Shown here: positions 47,064 to 60,426 of the stretch, piece by piece | Layout of the letters: every line of letters begins with the position of its first letter | How positions within the stretch are numbered: position 1 is the first letter of the stretch | From: Sarcomyxa edulis | Lineage: Eukaryota; Basidiomycota; Agaricomycetes; Agaricales; Mycenaceae | NCBI GenBank assembly: GCA_009761415.1 | Contig: QUOL01000013.1 | Location: 610,501-674,500, forward strand | Length of the DNA stretch: 64,000 nucleotides | Reading direction: 5' to 3' | Notes under the pieces: model-generated | Seen by the model: only the letters and a program-made list of their open reading frames with translations | What the model was told of the DNA's origin: nothing | Databases searched by the model: none | Position numbers and translations under genes: made by a program

Positions 47064-49559
47064 ATGGGCAGCGCGTCGGACCTTGACGAAAAGCACCCCA
47101 GCTTCGCGGTGTCAGCTAGAGAAGTTGACACAGCTGCTGAGCTCGCGGGCAGCCAGACAACACTTGACCCAGCCGAGGCATTACGGATAAGGTGCGGTCT
47201 CAGTGACTTCCAACGAGATACGACGGGACTCATAGCGAATGGGTGCACCAGGAAGAAGATCGACAAACATATTCTTCCTCTGATGTGTGGTGAGTTCGAG
47301 ATCCTCCTTGTCCTTCCAGATCTAGTCACTGAGCAAGCTGCTAGTTCTTTACTGGTACGCTTCCTTTCCAATTCCTATTCGAAGTCGTGATGCCCAGACT
47401 TTCTACAGGGTACAATTCATGGACAAGACGACGTTGGGAAATGCTTCTATTCTGGGAATCAAGTGAGCTTGTTGCGTTCGTGTTATGTTAAAGTAGTCTC
47501 TAACATTGGGATGTTATAGGGAGTCTGCTCATCTGACGACAAATCAGTAAGTATTGGGATTCGCCTAAGTCTTGAGTTTTAGACTCTAACGATATGGATC
47601 CACCCTTTAGATATAACTGGTGCGTGTCCGATAACGGTCATGACCTCATTCTAGTCCCTTCTGAACACTCTGCAGGCTCGGGACGATATTTTATCTCAGC
47701 TATCTCCTTTTCGAATATCCTCAGAACCTGGCTCTTCAGCGCTTCCCGGTCGGAAAATGGATGAGGTACGCTTGTAGCTTCCTATATCCACCACTGAGAT
47801 TGAACTTCAGGGTAGCTTGAATATATCGATCTGGGCGGTTGCTTTATGTGCCCACGCTGCCTGCCACAACTTCGCGGGCCTTTTCGTCGTTCGGATTTTC
47901 CTGGGCATGTGTGAAGGTTCCATTACAGCCGGATTCATGATCGTTAGTTCCATGTTCTACACTCGCAAGGAGCAGACGCTTAGGGTCGGCTATTGGTGTA
48001 CGTTTCTTGATCTGGAATGATAGTATGATTTACTGACCAGAGGCCTACTGTAGTTTTGATGAATGGAACGGGTGAGCTCAAAGATAGAGTCTTGAGTATA
48101 GGAGGCGAGGCAGCTAACGGTTGATATAGCTCAGATCATATCAGGGTTCATCAGTTTTGGGGCATTGCACATTAAGACGAGCGGATTTGAACCGTGGCAA
48201 TGGTAAGCAGAGCGTTTGTTTCTGACCATCGACGAGATGTTCAATTGCATCCTCAGGCTTATGATCATCACTGGTATCATAACATTGATAGTCGCAGTCG
48301 CGTTCTGGTGAGTGGTTCGAGAACGTTCGGCATATCTTGGATTCGGAATTTATACTTGTCGGCAGGTTCCTCTTCCCAGATAGTCCAACCACTGCGTGGT
48401 TTCTCACTCCTGATGAACGTGCCAAAGCAGTCGTTCGCATAAAGGTAAATAAAGACCCTTCTTTGCGTATCTTGATAGCTCACAGTGTCTTGCAGGAAAA
48501 TCAAACTGGAATCGAGAACAAGCATTTCAAGAAAGAGCAGTGAGTACAACGTCTATTACACAGTACAACGTTTTTCTCATTATTTGAATCGACAGAATGA
48601 TCGAAGCTCTGACCGATCCAAAGACCTGGTTGTTTGCGCTATTTTCGGCGTTGGACAATATCCCCAATTCCCTCACAAACCAGCGTGCTGTGCGTAGCTT
48701 AGCTGTTTCAGACTCATCGGCATTTTTGACACTTTCCACTAGATCATTGTCTCTGGTTTCGGCTTCTCGAACCTTCAGACCACTCTTCTAGGTTGCGTAG
48801 ACGGTCTTATTGAAGTCGTCACAATCTGGACGGGTGTAACTATTGCTGCACGCATACCAAATAGCATTGCGTATGTTGGGATGATATACTTCATGTGTGT
48901 GCTGCCCTGCGCATCATGAGCTACTTCGTCTAGACTTATCACTTGCTTTATCAGCCCGAACATATTGGGGACGTTCTTGATCAATTTCCTCCCGTGGAGT
49001 GACAAGGTCGGGCTACTGTTCGCTCAATGGACGACGGGTGTTGGCACAACCGGGTTCGTTCTGGCTCTTTCTTGGCTCTCGAATGTCACTGCAGGACACA
49101 CGAAAAGAGTGACCGTGAACGCTATCATGCTGTCAGCGTATTGCATCGGTAATTCTGCGGGGCCTTTCATGTGGCAAGCAAAATACAAACCTCGGTTAGT
49201 TCTATGTGCTCTTCTTACTAGATACAATGGACTAATGTTCTGCTGTCCAGTAACCATATTCCTTGGATCATCATCGGAATCTGCTACCTCTGCTGTATAT
49301 GCCTGATGTTCGCGATTCGTTATGTTCTCGCTTCCGAGAACAAACGACGCGATGCCGAACCCGTTGACGATACATATGACGAAGTTTATATCGAGAAAGC
49401 TATTGGGGAGGATGGCGAGATGGTGAAGGTGAAGGTCGATAAGGTCTGCATTTTTTTGATACACCTAGCGTATTTGAAGCCTGTCTGACCATGGTTTTTT
49501 TACAGGAATTCCTGGATCTGACAGATATTCAGAACAGGGACTTCAGATATGTGTTATAG
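47064..49559 (+). CDS. MFS transporter, DAL5/allantoate permease family
   Basis: Plasma-membrane anion:cation symporter of the fungal DAL5/TNA1-type family, importing small organic anions such as allantoate, nicotinate or related acids. Exons: 47064-47191, 47252-47289, 47345-47354, 47409-47462, 47520-47546, 47611-47619, 47676-47765, 47816-47997, 48054-48071, 48130-48202, 48257-48307, 48366-48444, 48496-48539, 48596-48689, 48743-48894, 48955-49194, 49251-49443, 49506-49559; 511 residues. Family marks: QFMDKTTLGNASILGI, LFEYPQNLALQRFPVGKWM, RIFLGMCEGSI, FLFPDSP, and a C-terminal tail ending LDLTDIQNRDFRYVL. Three exons are tiny (10, 9 and 18 nt) yet each restores family sequence. The substrate cannot be told from sequence. 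Confidence 0.93.
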
Positions 49560-49776
49560 ACTCTGATTCGAAGTTCTTTTGTACTTATATCCACGACATA
49601 TATGAATGAAAAAACGATTGAAAGCACCGAGTCTTGCGCGATTCGTAAGATCCTGAGGTGATTGCCTCAGCATGCCCTTCAATTCACAAGCCTTCAGTTA
49701 TGCTGAGACTGCGCCCTGGATTAAGGATACGTGCAAGAACAACCTTGAACGGTGAGTCGACCATTAACCATACATA

Positions 49777-51050
49777 CTAATCATCAATAACGATGACATC
49801 TCCAATCTGCCGGCCTGCCCCTAGCCCGCTTGCACTACTACTGTCACCGACAGTATTTCTCTTCCGCTTACTCTTACTTCGATTGCCTTCCGCATCATCC
49901 TCTCCCACCAAATCAATATTAGTTCCTCCTCTAGCTTTCGACTTGCCCGCTTCTCTTTTCCTTTTCATCCCCGTTGACCGTGCACCACCAGAGCCCTCCT
50001 CCTCCTCGTCGGAGTCTTCTATAGTGATGGTGTCTGCATCAATGGCAGTCGGCATTCGAGCTTGCCGTGCTCTCGTGGAAGATAAAGGCCCGGTCCCAAT
50101 TCGTGAAGACGACGGTCCACTACTCGATGACGCAGTCGGCTCGGGTGCTTTCTTCTTCCCTTTGGCTCTGGCTGTAGGTGGCGGACTGGAGGCAGGTTTA
50201 GGTGCTACGGGTTTAGGACGTGCATACAGCTCGGTCCATTGTCTCGCAGTCTTGTCGTGCTGGGGGCGGTTACGCATAAATTCCATGGCTATCGATGGCA
50301 CTGCAAGGGGGAAGATGTGAGTGATTAGGCTAAATGTCACAAAAATCCGCGAAGACTGTTGACTCACCCAGCGGATCCTCTGATGCAAGATGTTGGCATG
50401 AGATTAAGGTGGAAGTACAAAGTGAAGGTGCTCACGGGGATTTGGATCAGTCAAGAGAGATGACAGGGAGAGCATAACCTTAAATAAGGAGAGTGCGGGT
50501 GACCAGTTGTGTTTGAGAATATCGATGCATATACTGCCCTTATCTGAGATCTACACATGAGACAGTGTGTTGATGAGTTACATAGAGATCGACTATAACG
50601 AAATCCGACGCACATTCATGTGGTATATCCTAGAAATAGAAAACAGAATATATAAGTCTACGCGATGACTGATCGTGTCACCGAGGAGCGCACCGAGTAG
50701 CAAATGTGATCTTTGGGGCGGAGAATCTGTGCGTACATATGTGCGTCAGATGGAAAGGAGAGGCAGTCGCGTTGGACATTACGTACGGATAGTCTGCACC
50801 AAGATGCACATCGAGATGAAAAATGCCACCCTCGTAACAGCTTCCTTGTGGTCCAGGTATGGTGCCCTTCCAATGGAAGATGTTATCTTCAGACGGTGCA
50901 AGGGATATCGATCCTAGATGACCTCCAGATTCTTCCTTCTTTATGTCCGCGATTTCACGATTTATTCGCTTGATGGTCATCTGTGCGACATGAGGCATTG
51001 AGCAAAAGTTATGAGGGTGTACATACCGCAGAAGTTGGAGGAGGAGGCAT
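49777..51050 (-). CDS. ubiquitin-conjugating enzyme E2, UBC4/5-like, with acidic tail
   Basis: Carries activated ubiquitin (or a relative) from E1 to an E3 ligase. Exons (minus): 51050-51027, 50980-50787, 50726-50694, 50629-50614, 50550-50436, 50379-50368, 50300-49777; 305 residues. The UBC core (about 9-155) resembles UBC4/5 and UBE2[37 protein letters not shown], active-site Cys near 97 in [16 protein letters not shown], and DPNPQDPLV, built partly from a 12-nt exon. The usual HPN triad reads H-M-N (YHMNIS). The tail of about 150 residues is Pro/Ser/Lys-rich and carries two SUMO-interaction-like patches, [12 protein letters not shown] and, at the very end, DVIVIDD. The first exon codes only MPPPPTSA. 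Confidence 0.92.
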
Positions 51051-51394
51051 GGTTGTTGAGAGAATATAGGCGGGGTAAGATTTGACGGCTGTCGTTGTGG
51101 TCGCACTGGTCGGTGTTGTGGTCGGAGCGAGGTCGTCGTGCCAGTCGGCAGTGACCTCAGACAACGGCATGTGACGTTACGAAGCACGAGCGTGTGACAT
51201 TTCATCGCGTCCAGATCGCGTCGCAGAAAATGGTAATCGTTATTAACCCTCCAGAAAGCAAAATAAAAGCAAAGTCTTAGATGAAAACATTGGTACAACA
51301 TGTGGCTAATTATACAACAAAATCATTCCGTCTATCCCAAAAGAAACCTAGTGAACTCTGTGTCTATCACGTCAGTCCCCAGCCAATTGTAGGA
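51051..51394. other. intergenic between E2 and OPT genes
   Basis: 5' flank of the E2 gene and 3' flank of the OPT gene, both on the minus strand. Nothing else recognised. Confidence 0.4.
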
Positions 51395-54300
51395 TCAAGG
51401 AACGAACCCAAATTTTTCCCCCTCTGCAAGGGTCTTGTAGGCAGTACTATTCCAATCCATCGTCCGTTTGAAAACTGTGTTGCCCCACCATGTCTGTATC
51501 GAGTATCGCCCGATTGCACCATTATTTGGATATTGCAGGCTTTGTATCGTGTATCAGGTCAGTGGCTTTCAGAAGAGAATGACGACACGCACCAGAAAAA
51601 TACGAGAATAATACCGACGCCAGTACCAGCATCGAGGGCAGCAGATAAAACATCTGGATCGGAAAATTTGAGTATTTCTCACACAAGACACAGTTTACTC
51701 ACAATTGTACTTCGCCCAATAGGAAAAATTCCTCCGTCGTACCAAATATTGGAAGACATATCCCACCATGGCCCAGGGGATATAGTTGACCGCTCCAGCT
51801 GGTGGCATAAGCCCCACTCCAGCAAAAATAAGCCTGAAGCAGGGTTAAAGACCTTGGCGTATGTACGATCTATGGCACTCACGGAAAACTGAGTGAGGGA
51901 CGTCAATGATTCGTTCTACAGTAATCATAAGTTGCAACGACCCACTTGATATAGTTGAGCCTAGTGTTAGGATATTTTCGAACGATAAGCCAGAGGATGA
52001 CCGGACATGCAGCACCAACAAGGAACATGAATGTCAAAGCTGTCCAATTTGTCAGTACGCCGAAGACATGACGAGTTCAAACAATTACGACTATGCAGCT
52101 CGAGTAAGTAGCCGAAGGAGAAATTCTTGGTCTGAGGAGAGCACTCACTAATAGACTTGATGCTTCGAGAATTGCAACGCAGGACCAATGACTCCCCACT
52201 GCATGCCAAAGTTCAGTCCTGGAATAAGACGCAGATAAACTGAGGCCTACCAGAACCGATGCGGTCGAAAATACTTGCGTTCCATTGCAAGTGAAGCTAT
52301 GTGATATAAACGGGTTCAACAAACCTAGTTCCACAGACAGAACAAGAAATGCATCACTGACTTGTCTTTCTGTGTAGATTGACAGATATCCCTGCAATCA
52401 AGTCACGATAAGAATAACACCACTATATCTTGAAAGCCGCCTTACGAGATATTTTCGAACATCCTGCATGCGTCTCTTTCAGCAAGATGTCATATGTAAC
52501 TAAAACCGGCGCGGCGGACTGACCATGTCTGAACACCCAGTTGGCTAGTCCCAGCAATGATTGTTGCCACAATCTATCAGGAACAGGAAGACAGTTCTAG
52601 ACATCCTGAATGGAACACCAGGGTAATCACGCACTTGACACCAGAACATCGGTCGTGGGGGTACTTTCATGTAGTGCCCAAGCTTGAAGTCGGCCGTGAA
52701 TTGCATAGCTACACGGGGACAGCTTGGTGACTTGATCCCAACAATGAAGTATCATGAAACTCACCTTGGGCCATAGTGATATCTGAGGGAAGGGCCAGAT
52801 GAGCAGAAGAATCTGATGAGGCACAACGCAGACTCACAGCCGTAGGTCTATAAAAGGCCAGGGAAGTTAGAGAAGAAGTCATCCGTCACTAGCATTTCAG
52901 GTCACCTTGAATCTATGCATGATTGATTGAGAAACAGATCGAATCAATGGAAGAGTCAAGGTACGCACATCATCATTGCTATAGGGCGACCGGGTAGCAA
53001 GAAACCCACGATGAGCTCCGTTAGCACACTAGAGCGGATGATCAACATAGTTGCGACATGAGAGTGAGGTTCAAAGCTGACTTGAGGCCGATCTGTCGGT
53101 TCGTAACAGCTTGTATCATGCCTGCAAAGGGCGAGAGATTTATTCAGTATAGAGAATGGCTGCATCCAATTTCGCATACCTATCGGAATCACATACAATA
53201 CAGCTTTACGGAAAGAAAGTTGTAAGGCGATGTGGCTCGTGCCAGACAAAGAGGGAAACGTACCTATGACAAGTGCGATCACCAGCGCCCAAATTGGAAG
53301 CTGCGTAGGCCATACTTCGGCGCAGATGCATGCGAAGGCAAAAGTGACACCTAGAACAGGACAACGATGGTAAGTTGGTCGATACTCGAGATTGATGAGT
53401 TCATTAGTACTGACCGAAAATTATGGCATACCACCACTCAGGGACCTGCGGGTAGCTAAGGGGTATGTTATATTTGCATCCCATGAATCGAGAGCTGGTC
53501 AAATACTCACTAGCTCATCAATCGTGCGTGCACGTCGGGTTGGTCCCGCAGTGATTGCTTGAAATGGATCTTTATCGGTTTCCAGAAATTCAAGATGGCG
53601 TGCGTGATAGTTGCGCTGATCGCTAGGAAGGAGAGGCCGTACGAGACGGCAAATGTCATCCTGATAATCTGTTGATTAGAATGCGATGCAGATAGGGAAC
53701 TTAGTTGGATACTTACGAAAGATACAACGGGCTATAATTCTCGTAAGCCTCGATGTCCATGGTCGTCATATTCGTCAGTATACGAGACAGATTGTAGGGC
53801 TGTCCCTGATTATCGAAAGCGCCTGGAGACGACATGCTGTTGATGCTGTTCAGATAACTATAAGAAATTGATGGGAGATAATGACTAACGGAAGATACTG
53901 GCTGTTCCAGACATTGGAATACTTGAGCCAAATCAGTCACCAACAACCAAGATACTTTATGAAATAATAGTTACGTAGAGAACTGGCGTCAGGAACCCTG
54001 TAGAGAATCTGTAAGTGATTGCGAGGAGATTGCAACCTCTGAAGGAGATAAAATAGTGCGTACAGTAGAAGAAAAAGAATCCCGCAATGACGTTGGCCTC
54101 TGACCACCCTGCATGTTACATGTAAGAAACCAGAGATCGTCCCAAAAAACGGAATCAAACTTCACGAACATGGGGTTGCAAGTCTAAAGATACGTATATG
54201 AAGCGTTCAGCAGACGGATAAAGTGCAGATCAATGAGTACGTACGGGCTGCCTATGAACGCTATCTGGTTCCAGTCGAACGTGAAGAGAGAGAACCCTAG

Positions 54301-55861
54301 GCCGCTTCGGTACCTTTATACAGCGTGTGAATGGGTCACAGGATAGTCAGGAAGAAACGAGAGTTTCATTACTCACCCAAACATCTGATTGACCTTCTGT
54401 GGGACGTGGATGGAGGATTAAAGCTTAGATTCGGGAATCCATATGCCTGGGTACTCACCACGTTGTTTGGCGCAATCCAGCAGACCTGATATTTAGTAAG
54501 TCAGCGAAGATCCTCGAGGAGGTGAGACATCAGATGAGCATACCCAACTAAAAACGCTATATGCAAGGGAGAAACCCTGATCAGGTAACATGGTTCATAT
54601 GCAGTATAACTTCACATACCTTAGAGCCGTGAAAAGATAACCCGGTACAAAATACCAAAAGATAGCTCCAGCAAAAGCGTAGACAAAGAATCGCTCTCGA
54701 CTCATTCCTTCATGTTCCCCAATGCCGGCGTACGTTTGAGAGTGAAGGGTGTTAAACAGGGCGCATTGAACAAGCGTGTTAGGCCAAACTAAATCCACGG
54801 TGTGATTAGAGCAGAAGGTCAGTAAAAGCAAGACTACCACTGACTCATTGAAGGGGGAGAAACGAGAAAACGGCGGGCGATACCACCGATAGAAAACCCA
54901 ATAAGTTGGGTAGACATTACCAGCATCCATCCGTCTGGTTTTATTTGAAGCGTAAGTATTTATGTGAATGGAATCAACACGGACTGCGCACGCACAAGCA
55001 AAGCTGTAAGTCTGGTGATAAAATACTCTTTGAACAGCTATGATGTTCGTCGCGTACGCACTCTGCGCACCCACCGACGCCATTATGGTAACCAGTACCT
55101 GGGAGAACGATAGAATTCAATATGTTAGAGCATGACGACGAGACAAGCGAGCTCACATGTTCCTTGATTGTAAAAGGACCGGGATTAAGAGAAAATCCGA
55201 AGACAGTGACAGAAGGAACCACCCGTGCCCAGGCACGCCCAAGTGGAAACACTATGAGGAGGGCGACGAGCTATGCAGCAAGCGTAAGTGAAGACCAAGT
55301 GAGAAAGATACTGCTGCGGGATGCTTACACCACCGATCATAACGCTGGGGTATCGAAAGAAAAATATTTGGTTCATCCCCGGGACAACTATGGATAGAAA
55401 CACGCCTAATGTCCATGCTCGGATCGTAGACGCAGGCATTGATGGGTCATCAAAATTGGCGACAGCACTTCGAACCTGAGTCCCAGCATTAGCCACAAAA
55501 CAGATGGCTCAGTCAAAGAGTCCGTTCACCTCTGGATAAGGAGAGTCTTCTTCTGACCGAAAGAAAATAAAGATCAGAATATGACAACAGCGACAAAGTA
55601 ACTTTGGAAGATGAATACCGAGAATTCCCGTGTCACTATCGATGTTGGGGTCAAATATATCGTGGATACTACTACCCCTGTCACTTGATATTGAGAGATC
55701 ATTTCTGGAAGTATAACGAGTATGGCTCTCTTTGAAAGAAGGTCAGGATATCCAAGCAAAGACAACAGATGCAAGTATTAGATACCTAGAGATTTCTCCG
55801 CATCCCGAAGGTCATAGAAACTGGTTTCGCGAACGTCCTCTCCTCGAACTGATTCTGACAT
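51395..55861 (-). CDS. oligopeptide transporter (OPT family)
   Basis: Multi-pass proton-coupled importer of small peptides or metal chelates. About 36 exons (minus): 55861-55786, 55552-55530, 55475-55329, 55270-55157, 55098-54996, 54934-54845, 54788-54620, 54556-54544, 54485-54459, 54396-54377, 54313-54245, 54183-54170, 54108-54064, 53997-53975, 53921-53890, 53845-53717, 53660-53511, 53456-53416, 53350-53264, 53203-53180, 53121-53082, 53028-52969, 52913-52907, 52847-52838, 52782-52765, 52708-52635, 52573-52524, 52463-52446, 52391-52362, 52296-52251, 52198-52149, 52039-51946, 51888-51883, 51833-51703, 51653-51593, 51539-51395; about 745 residues. Landmarks: SPYPEVRSAV, LNPGPFTIKEH, FNTLHSQTYAGIGEHEGMSR, SPLATPWWSEAN, TELIVGFLLPGRPIAMM, PPRPMFWCQ and QTWWGNTV. 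The junction between 52149 and 52039 does not keep frame in my model; the N-terminus is uncertain. Confidence 0.88.
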
Positions 55862-58543
55862 CTCATCCCTCTTGAGGAACTCGATGCTCAGGTCAGTCGG
55901 AGGGAGATTCCGCGGTAGTTCTGGCGTCGGGTGATGTATATTTGACAACTGCGGCTGCAGTGAGATATGAGGTGAATGCACGGAGACGAATGTAGATGTT
56001 TTCGAGCTAGTGAAGAGGCTAAAGACCCTATTTTTTTCACGTATAATCCTAAAAATTCCCGAGATAAGATGTTGGAAAAATGAAGCGTAGATGGTATCGG
56101 TCTCAGTCGTTTCGGGCGTTGGGGGTATGAATAGTCGTGTGTGGGTATTTGGAAAGGTATAGGATGTGTGTGTATGGGGTCGAGAGCCAATGCTTGGCCA
56201 GAGATCGCTTTGAGTCTGAAGATACGGGAAAAGAGGAACTGCAAGGCAGATGCGCCAAATGCAGCCAAATGCTTCGAAAGACGAAAACAGCCAAGGTACG
56301 CGGCAGAGCCACGTGGACGGAGGCTTTACGCTCAGCAATATTTCAAAAATAATAATTTTTTCACCTCCTCACCATCATGTAAAGACGCTTCCTTGTTGTT
56401 CCGTTCTCCCATGAGAGAGTGTGCCATATAGAGATATCAGGATGTACCCCCTGGATATTCTGCAGCAACCATCGTCTTTGCACTCCTTGACTCGGCGTTG
56501 ACGTTCTTCGGCGCCAGAAAGGACAGAAAGCTCGCTGGCAATGTCTGGCAGGCTCGCTAGGTGCCTGGAACCACACTTATTCCCATTTGGTCTTCACAGC
56601 ACCGCTCATAGACGGATTTTACTGCTATATCTGTCGATTTCGATGTTCCCATATTCCTGCTGGCTCGTTCCGTGGGTGACCGCATGCATATGGATACTTC
56701 CGTAAAGGCGCCGGCCGTAATAAGCTTCCTTTGCTGATTCCCAAGGAAAAGGTCACAGGTGAGTAGACTCTACCGCGTCCTCGATAGGGTAGGACAGGAC
56801 AAACGACGATGTCAGATGAATGTGACCGACCGCGAACATTGTGCGATCCCAAAAGCACTCAAAATTTAGTTCATCTCGCGTTCCTCTTGCAGATCATCGT
56901 CATTGGTCTCTAGGTATTCCTCCTCGCTTAACCAACCGGATGATTTCGGAAACGCCACCATATATTCTATGTATGTTGTTCTGGTGTTCTTTGCCTACGA
57001 CCTATTCTCTGTCTTATCTCGTATCCCAGACGTACTGGGATTCGAATGTGGAGATAAGCCCACAAACATGTGGCATTCTGCAAGCGGTACGTAGAGGCTA
57101 GTATTAGTGTCTTTCTCAAACGACACTGATGATCTTTTTTCTCACAAAGAGAACTTAGAAGACGATCCTTAGTGCAGATGCGACTCGTGCGAGGGCTTTC
57201 CTTCTATTTATTCCTCCCTCCTTAACTCTGAACTGTGACCCGACATTGCGTCTGTAGAGCATCTTTCGGCAACTTACTTGAGCGTTTTCTCCAGCTGATC
57301 AGAAACTGTAGGCGGCTTGCGGTACAGTGGACATCCGAGGACTGAATTTTTTTTTAGAATTTCGCCGCAACTCGCAACTGACCCATCATCATCATCAGAA
57401 ACCTTTGGACTGCTTCCTTATATGTGTGATACGCAAGGGGGGAGGCCTAAAGTTAAATCATTCGAGTCGTCATTCGCGGCGCGCTCATAATGTTCACGAC
57501 ATGCCGAACCAGAATCGTCTGGCTAGCCCACTGAATTCTCCTTCTGGTCTTACCTATGTGAGTTTTCCAACTGCGCGTCTGTCCTGTCGGTATTCTATTT
57601 ACAACCCTCCCTTCAACCTACCATACAAATACTTGATGATTGATCAGTGATTCATCTCTGATTAGCCATGTCTTTACACTTTTTGGGACAACCCCGCGCC
57701 TTCCATGCTAATGGTAAAATAAACCGTTCCTTGGCGCGTTGACCGAAGCACCCGAATGCCTGAAACAAACCTCCTTCGCATGCTCCGTTCATGACTTTCT
57801 ATTCTTCCGGCAATATGCACTTATGTATTTCAAGTTGTCTCGCTGGAGACACTGGTTTGAGGGATACAACAGAGACACATTTTCGTATGATATGTCGCGA
57901 TCGCGAGTATTAGTGAGCGGGAGGAACCTCGGGAGAACCTTGCATCCAATGCTAAGGACTATACGCCATGATAGAATATACTATCAGTGGAGCCTCATAC
58001 TGCAGAATGATGTATGTACTCATATATGATATTATGCAGTCTACGGCGGGCGGATCCTCTCAGAGCCATGATAAGAGAGGATAAGAGCCACTGTATGGAA
58101 GCATAAGCATGCTAGCGGGACGCGGGTTATATAGTATGCCGGAATACCCTCCTACTTGCCCACTCACGCCACCGGCCACCCTCGTCTCAAGTTGAGAATG
58201 ATCCGGCCACCGCGTCAAGATTAATTTTCAACGGTAACAACGACCGTTCGGATCATCAGCGCTTAGCGATATAAGCTCTGCGACGTCCTGTACTTGATAT
58301 TAAATCGGTAATGATTTCTGGTGCCGTAGTACAGATCGTGTCGTGGGCTCGCGATCGTGGAATTGGAGGAGTGCATGGATGTCGCGTTACTGCGGTTTCC
58401 AACGATATAAATATAATGTTTATATCGCATGTGGAGGCTGGAAGGCGTGTGTCTCGTATGTTGACTGGATGGATGGATAAGATGCCGAGGAGCGGTATCG
58501 TCAACAGGAAGGCAAAGAGAGCAAAAGGTCAACCCCCGAGATG
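55862..58543. other. long intergenic region, no gene recognised
   Basis: The OPT frame stays open upstream to 56338 without a good ATG, so part of this may be 5' untranslated sequence or an upstream exon. The rest holds only short unrelated frames on both strands. Confidence 0.4.
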
Positions 58544-60426
58544 TCAGAACAACACCGCCATTTCAGCCGAAACGACAGCCAGTCCCACGGCAGTCATAAC
58601 AGCCAACGGCAGAATGTTCCAATAAGCGAATGTCCTCTGACCAATCAAAATCCCTTTCTGCTTCAGGATATCTCTCCAAAGGAGCCCAGCAAGACTAGCA
58701 GAGAACGTAAAACTGACAGCCCCAATATTACTAGCAACAGCTAAAGAGATAGCCGTTGCTCTCAATGTGTGGTCGTTGAGCTGAGCTGCACGGGCGACTT
58801 TTGTTAGGAGAATCGTGGCGCCTATATTCGTGCCGGAGAGATTACAGAGAATGACGCCAAGGACGCCAATTATCCAAATGGTAGAATATAATTGACCATG
58901 GTTGGTCGCGCGGATGAGCCACTTAGCAAAGACGGTTATCCAGCCTTGGTGTGCGAGGGCTTCGATTAAGATGAACTGAGAGAAGGCGAATGGGACGAGG
59001 GCGAATGGAAGTCGGGGAAGAGCGGTGAAAAATGTTGGGAAGTGAAGAGATAGACGGGTGTGTAGAGTGGTAAGGCTCAGAGGAATTGTTTTGGGTGTGG
59101 GCGTTCGATTTGATGCAGATAAGGAGGGAGGAGGCGAAGTGGGCTGTGTCTCCGGAAGTGCTGTGTCTTTCTTCGGAGCATCTTCATTCTTTGCCTTGGA
59201 CGGTAGTTCCGCCCTTGATGGTCCTGGCTGACGATTTGGATGTGACGAACGCCGTTCGAGCTGCTCGAGCATCACAGCTTCATCGGCTGTTGCAGTCCGC
59301 ATCCCAGCCTCAGGATGTGAACCACCCAGCATCGGTATATCATGAGTGAACCTATAATTATCCCATACCAGATCATATACGAGTTTGGTCACCGCGAAGG
59401 GAAGACTGATCTTCCAGACGTCCACTTCGAAGAAACTGACGACGATGATAACCGCCAGACAAGTACCCAAGAGGATACTCCCGACCCACGCGCCAATAGG
59501 ATCGAGTAATACAGATCGCACATCTAAGTCCCCAGTGACGTTAAGCCTCCTGGGGAGGTATTTTTGATTACGGAACTGTATTCCGAGGGCAATGAAACAT
59601 GCCAGATTGCATGCAAGGAATGGAAGGATCGTGTAGGCTGTAAAAGCGGCGTTATTGACTCTGAATCCTTCACAGATAACCACGTTTGTTGGATTGCCTA
59701 CGAAGAGGACCATACTGGCGGTATTGGCTGCTGCAAATTCGGAGATGAGCCATGAGATAGGATTGAGTTCGACCACTTTGGTGTAGTAGACGAGGAATGC
59801 TGTCCCGGATAGTATGACTGGATCGTTTCCAAGGAATATGCTCAACACCGTAAGCATGACGTAGAAGTAGAGATAAAGCTTCCAGCCGTTGAGACCTCCT
59901 TTGTTACTGACCCAGAAAGCTGCTGCCTGTACAGTGCAGTACGATCACAGTTTTCATCAGAGCTGGAAGTTCTCTTCAAGTTACATAATATTGACGAACC
60001 TGGAGAACTCCCGATATATCCAAAGTGATAGCCATATAGGCCAGAGAAAAGAACAGAATCAAGATATTGTAGGGCTTGACTCCGTCCGTCCCGACGATCC
60101 CTGAACGATCGAATGACGGTCAGGTCATATCGAACAAGACGTACGTGCTATCTGCATACCATCACGGATGACCTGTGCACCAAGACATTGCGAAGCCCAT
60201 AATACCGCGATAGCAATGATCGGGGCGGTCGTCACTACCATTGCACCCGTGAGCCCATCGTCAGAAGAGGTACAAGTACAAGTGATAGCGGAAACTCACG
60301 ATTGATGAGGACACGTTTATGCCCTATGTACGGGAGGCGTATGGGTATGGACAATGGATGAATGACGAAGCATATCGAGAGTACGAATATCACCAGCGTG
60401 GCGATTGATTTTCCAGAAATACTCAT
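58544..60426 (-). CDS. ArsB/citrate-type ion transporter
   Basis: Polytopic membrane protein of the ion transporter superfamily that includes arsenical pump ArsB, NhaD and citrate transporter-like permeases. It probably moves an anion or exchanges ions at the plasma membrane or vacuole. Exons (minus): 60426-60300, 60234-60160, 60100-60000, 59926-58544; 561 residues. Seen: first membrane span after MSISGKSIATL, LTTAPIIAIAVLWASQCLG, DGVKPYNILILFFSLAYM, LGNDPVILSGTAFL and VGNPTNVVICEGF in the first half. A hydrophilic, Pro/Ser-rich loop of about 100 residues follows, then a second half with CNLSGTNIGATILLTKV and SNIGAVSFTFSASLAGLLW. The two-half layout with NDP and NPTN motifs is typical of the superfamily. 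The ion cannot be assigned. Confidence 0.88.

Noticed and set aside
51946..52149. A 2-nt exon to fix the OPT frame
   Set aside because: Arithmetic allows it, but it has no independent support; left unresolved.
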